DNA of 64,000 nt from Burkholderia sp. PAMC 26561. Its GTDB lineage: Bacteria > Pseudomonadota > Gammaproteobacteria > Burkholderiales > Burkholderiaceae. The notes beneath the pieces were generated by a model, which was not told where the DNA came from, searched no databases, and saw only the letters and a list, made by a program, of their open reading frames with translations. A program made the translations under genes and the position numbers. Shown one piece after another: positions 62,731 to 64,000 of this stretch (positions within the stretch are counted from its first letter, which is position 1; each line of letters opens with the position of its first letter). The DNA is taken from NCBI RefSeq assembly GCF_001557535.2, contig NZ_CP014310.1, forward strand, positions 496,001 through 560,000. The letters run 5' to 3'.

Positions 62731-62756
62731 GTAACCTTATTCCGCGATGAAGCGAA
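62731..62756 (+). promoter_or_regulatory. SigF-type ECF promoter at the sigma-factor gene
   Basis: GTAACC (62731-62736, preceded by T), a 16-bp spacer and CGAA (62753-62756). The -10 element overlaps the first codons of the sigma gene as read from the ATG at 62747. Either the true start is downstream (a TTG at 62774 is in frame) or a second, upstream promoter also exists. Confidence 0.65.
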
Positions 62757-63319
62757 TAACACAGAACAGTGCCTTGTCCAGTGTCGAAGAGCGGCTCCGG
62801 GCGCTATTCGTACGCGGCCTAGATGGCGACGCGAAAGCATATCGTGCGTTTCTCGAAGACCTCACCAGGCACCTGCGTGGGTTTTTGCGAAAACGCATCT
62901 ATTACCTGCAGGATGACATCGAGGATGTCGTGCAGGAGATCCTGCTGGCCGTGCATAACAGCCGCCATACGTATCGTTCGGACGACCCACTGACGGCGTG
63001 GGTGCACGCCATCGCGCGCTACAAGCTGATGGATCTTTTCCGTGCGCGGTCGCGGCGTGAAGCACTGAACGACCCGCTGGACGAGAAACTCGATATTTTT
63101 GCGACTTCGGATGAAGAGCCCGCCGACGCCAAGCGTGATATTGGCAAGCTGCTCAAGCAATTACCCGACCGTCATCGGTTGCCGATTGTGCACGTGAAGC
63201 TGCAGGGACTCTCCGTGACGGAGGCGGCCGAGCTGACAGGCATGTCTGAATCGGCTGTCAAAGTTGGCATCCACCGTGGACTGAAAGCGCTCGCAGCAAA
63301 GGTCAGAGGCACCGCATGA
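62747..63319 (+). CDS. ECF sigma factor, SigF/NrsF-associated type
   Basis: A 190-residue sigma-70 family factor of group 4. Region 2 reads [20 protein letters not shown], then [20 protein letters not shown]. Region 4 reads [20 protein letters not shown], then [20 protein letters not shown]. The next gene, overlapping by ATGA, encodes its membrane anti-sigma factor of the NrsF type. In Caulobacter and Azospira such pairs respond to metal or reactive-chlorine stress. Promoter-like sites of one form stand before it and four other units of this region, so it probably controls itself and them. Confidence 0.9.
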   Translation: MKRITQNSALSSVEERLRALFVRGLDGDAKAYRAFLEDLTRHLRGFLRKRIYYLQDDIEDVVQEILLAVHNSRHTYRSDDPLTAWVHAIARYKLMDLFRARSRREALNDPLDEKLDIFATSDEEPADAKRDIGKLLKQLPDRHRLPIVHVKLQGLSVTEAAELTGMSESAVKVGIHRGLKALAAKVRGTA

Positions 63320-63957
63320 AAACAGAGGACCTTATTTCGCTTCTCTCAACGGGCGTCGCGCCCGTTGACACCGGCATGTCTCGCCGCCGCTTCGCACGCG
63401 CGCTGCTGCTTGGCGGCATTGGCGCATTCGTGCTGATGCTGTCCGTCTATGGCCTGCGTCCGGACCTCTCCGCGGTATTGCGCACGCCGCTGTTCTGGGC
63501 GCGCTTTGCGTTTCCCGCGACGCTGGCGGCGAGCGCCCTTTTCCTCGCCGCCCGGCTATCGCGGCCGGGTACGACGGTCGGCGCATTCTGGGCAATACCC
63601 GCCGTACCCATTCTCGTGGTATGGAGCGCGGCGGTAGCGGTCTTGTGTCTCGCCTCGCCCGAAGCCCGCGTCCCGCTCGTGATTGGCCACACATGGCGCT
63701 CCTGCCCGTTCAATATCGTGCTGCTGTCCGTGCCGGCGTTTGTTGCCGTGTTCTGGGCCATTCGCGGACTTGCGCCAACCCGCCTGCGCCTCGCGGGCGC
63801 TGCTGGCGGCATGCTTGCCGGGACCATGGCTACCATGGCGTACTGCCTGCATTGTCCAGAGATGAGTGTCGCATTCTGGGCCATCTGGTACCTGCTCGGC
63901 ATGGCGCTCGCCACGTTGATCGGTGCGGCGCTTGGCCCCCGTTTCTTGCGATGGTAG
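63316..63957 (+). CDS. nrsF: NrsF-family (DUF1109) anti-sigma factor
   Basis: A 213-residue inner-membrane protein with six hydrophobic segments. The cytoplasmic N-terminus ([20 protein letters not shown]) would bind the sigma factor. The membrane part has [60 protein letters not shown], and the terminal [20 protein letters not shown]. Conserved periplasmic cysteines, likely redox sensors, occur in [10 protein letters not shown] and [12 protein letters not shown]. It overlaps the sigma gene by 4 bp, so the two are made together. Confidence 0.9.
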   Translation: MKTEDLISLLSTGVAPVDTGMSRRRFARALLLGGIGAFVLMLSVYGLRPDLSAVLRTPLFWARFAFPATLAASALFLAARLSRPGTTVGAFWAIPAVPILVVWSAAVAVLCLASPEARVPLVIGHTWRSCPFNIVLLSVPAFVAVFWAIRGLAPTRLRLAGAAGGMLAGTMATMAYCLHCPEMSVAFWAIWYLLGMALATLIGAALGPRFLRW

Positions 63958-64000
63958 TACGCGTCATTCCTTCATAAAAATTCGCACACGCGCGTAACCC

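Noticed and set aside
63994..63999. GTAACC at the very end of the window as a further ECF promoter.
   Set aside because: The window stops before a -10 box could be read, and the preceding base is C, not T as in the five accepted sites.
1..64000. tRNA, rRNA, CRISPR array or replication origin.
   Set aside because: No cloverleaf-like or rRNA sequence, no regularly spaced repeats and no Rep/iteron arrangement were noticed on either strand.

Overview
The window looks like an accessory stretch of a Burkholderiaceae genome (Paraburkholderia/Caballeronia-like betaproteobacterium). The reasons are four Gram-negative porins of the Burkholderia type with C-termini such as GIRHKF, a DUF4148-like exported peptide, a methionine-rich MxxDx-repeat peptide, a HutC/GntR/LysR/TetR regulator set and moderately high G+C. 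It is dense in insertion sequences (IS903-, IS30-, IS630-, IS6-, IS66- and IS3-type), group II intron fragments and broken genes. It therefore resembles a secondary replicon, plasmid or genomic island rather than core chromosome. No rRNA, tRNA or CRISPR was seen. All functional names come from reading sequence motifs; no database search was run.

Layout: (1) 0.1-1.2 kb, an intact IS903-group element with a 9-bp target duplication. (2) 2.1-10.5 kb, a catabolic cluster: signal-less solute-binding-like protein, tandem winged-helix GntR regulator and AcnA-type aconitase on the minus strand; divergent Tat-exported beta-propeller lactonase, MFS permease and porin. The likely substrate is a tricarboxylic acid or its lactone (inference). 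(3) 10.5-17.8 kb, IS30, a HigBA toxin-antitoxin pair, and an IS6/group II intron/IS630/IS6/IS66 mosaic. (4) 16.1-27.7 kb, a HutC-regulated cluster: DUF302 protein, PhnD-like binding protein, porin, an exported histidine-ammonia-lyase-like protein lacking the MIO triad and frameshifted, ornithine-cyclodeaminase-like protein, MFS permease and a second porin. Four copies of a TGTnTAnACA-type operator tie the regulator to three promoters. (5) 28.7-47.1 kb, two related aromatic ring-cleavage gene sets (FAD hydroxylase, extradiol VOC dioxygenase, FAH hydrolase). One is beside a LysR gene and the other beside a TetR gene with two palindromic operators. The second is followed by decayed genes and a maleate isomerase, which suggests that ring cleavage ends in maleate and then fumarate. 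(6) 47.2-48.1 kb, a truncated group II intron.

(7) 48.4-64 kb is the most interesting part: an envelope redox-defence region under an ECF sigma factor of the SigF/NrsF type. It encodes DUF1223, DsbD/ScsB, thioredoxin and CcdA proteins, a DoxX-DoxX-NDH2 fusion, a YedY-like molybdoenzyme with its cytochrome b partner, a Met-rich MxxDx peptide, a lactonase-fold lipoprotein, the sigma factor and its NrsF anti-sigma factor, plus the corpse of a second nrsF. Five sites of the form TGTAAC(C/T)-N16-CGAA stand before five of its transcription units, including the sigma gene. The set resembles the hypochlorite-scavenging SigF/NrsF-YedY1Z1-MrpX system described in Azospira, enlarged here by a thiol relay and a quinone-linked fusion protein.
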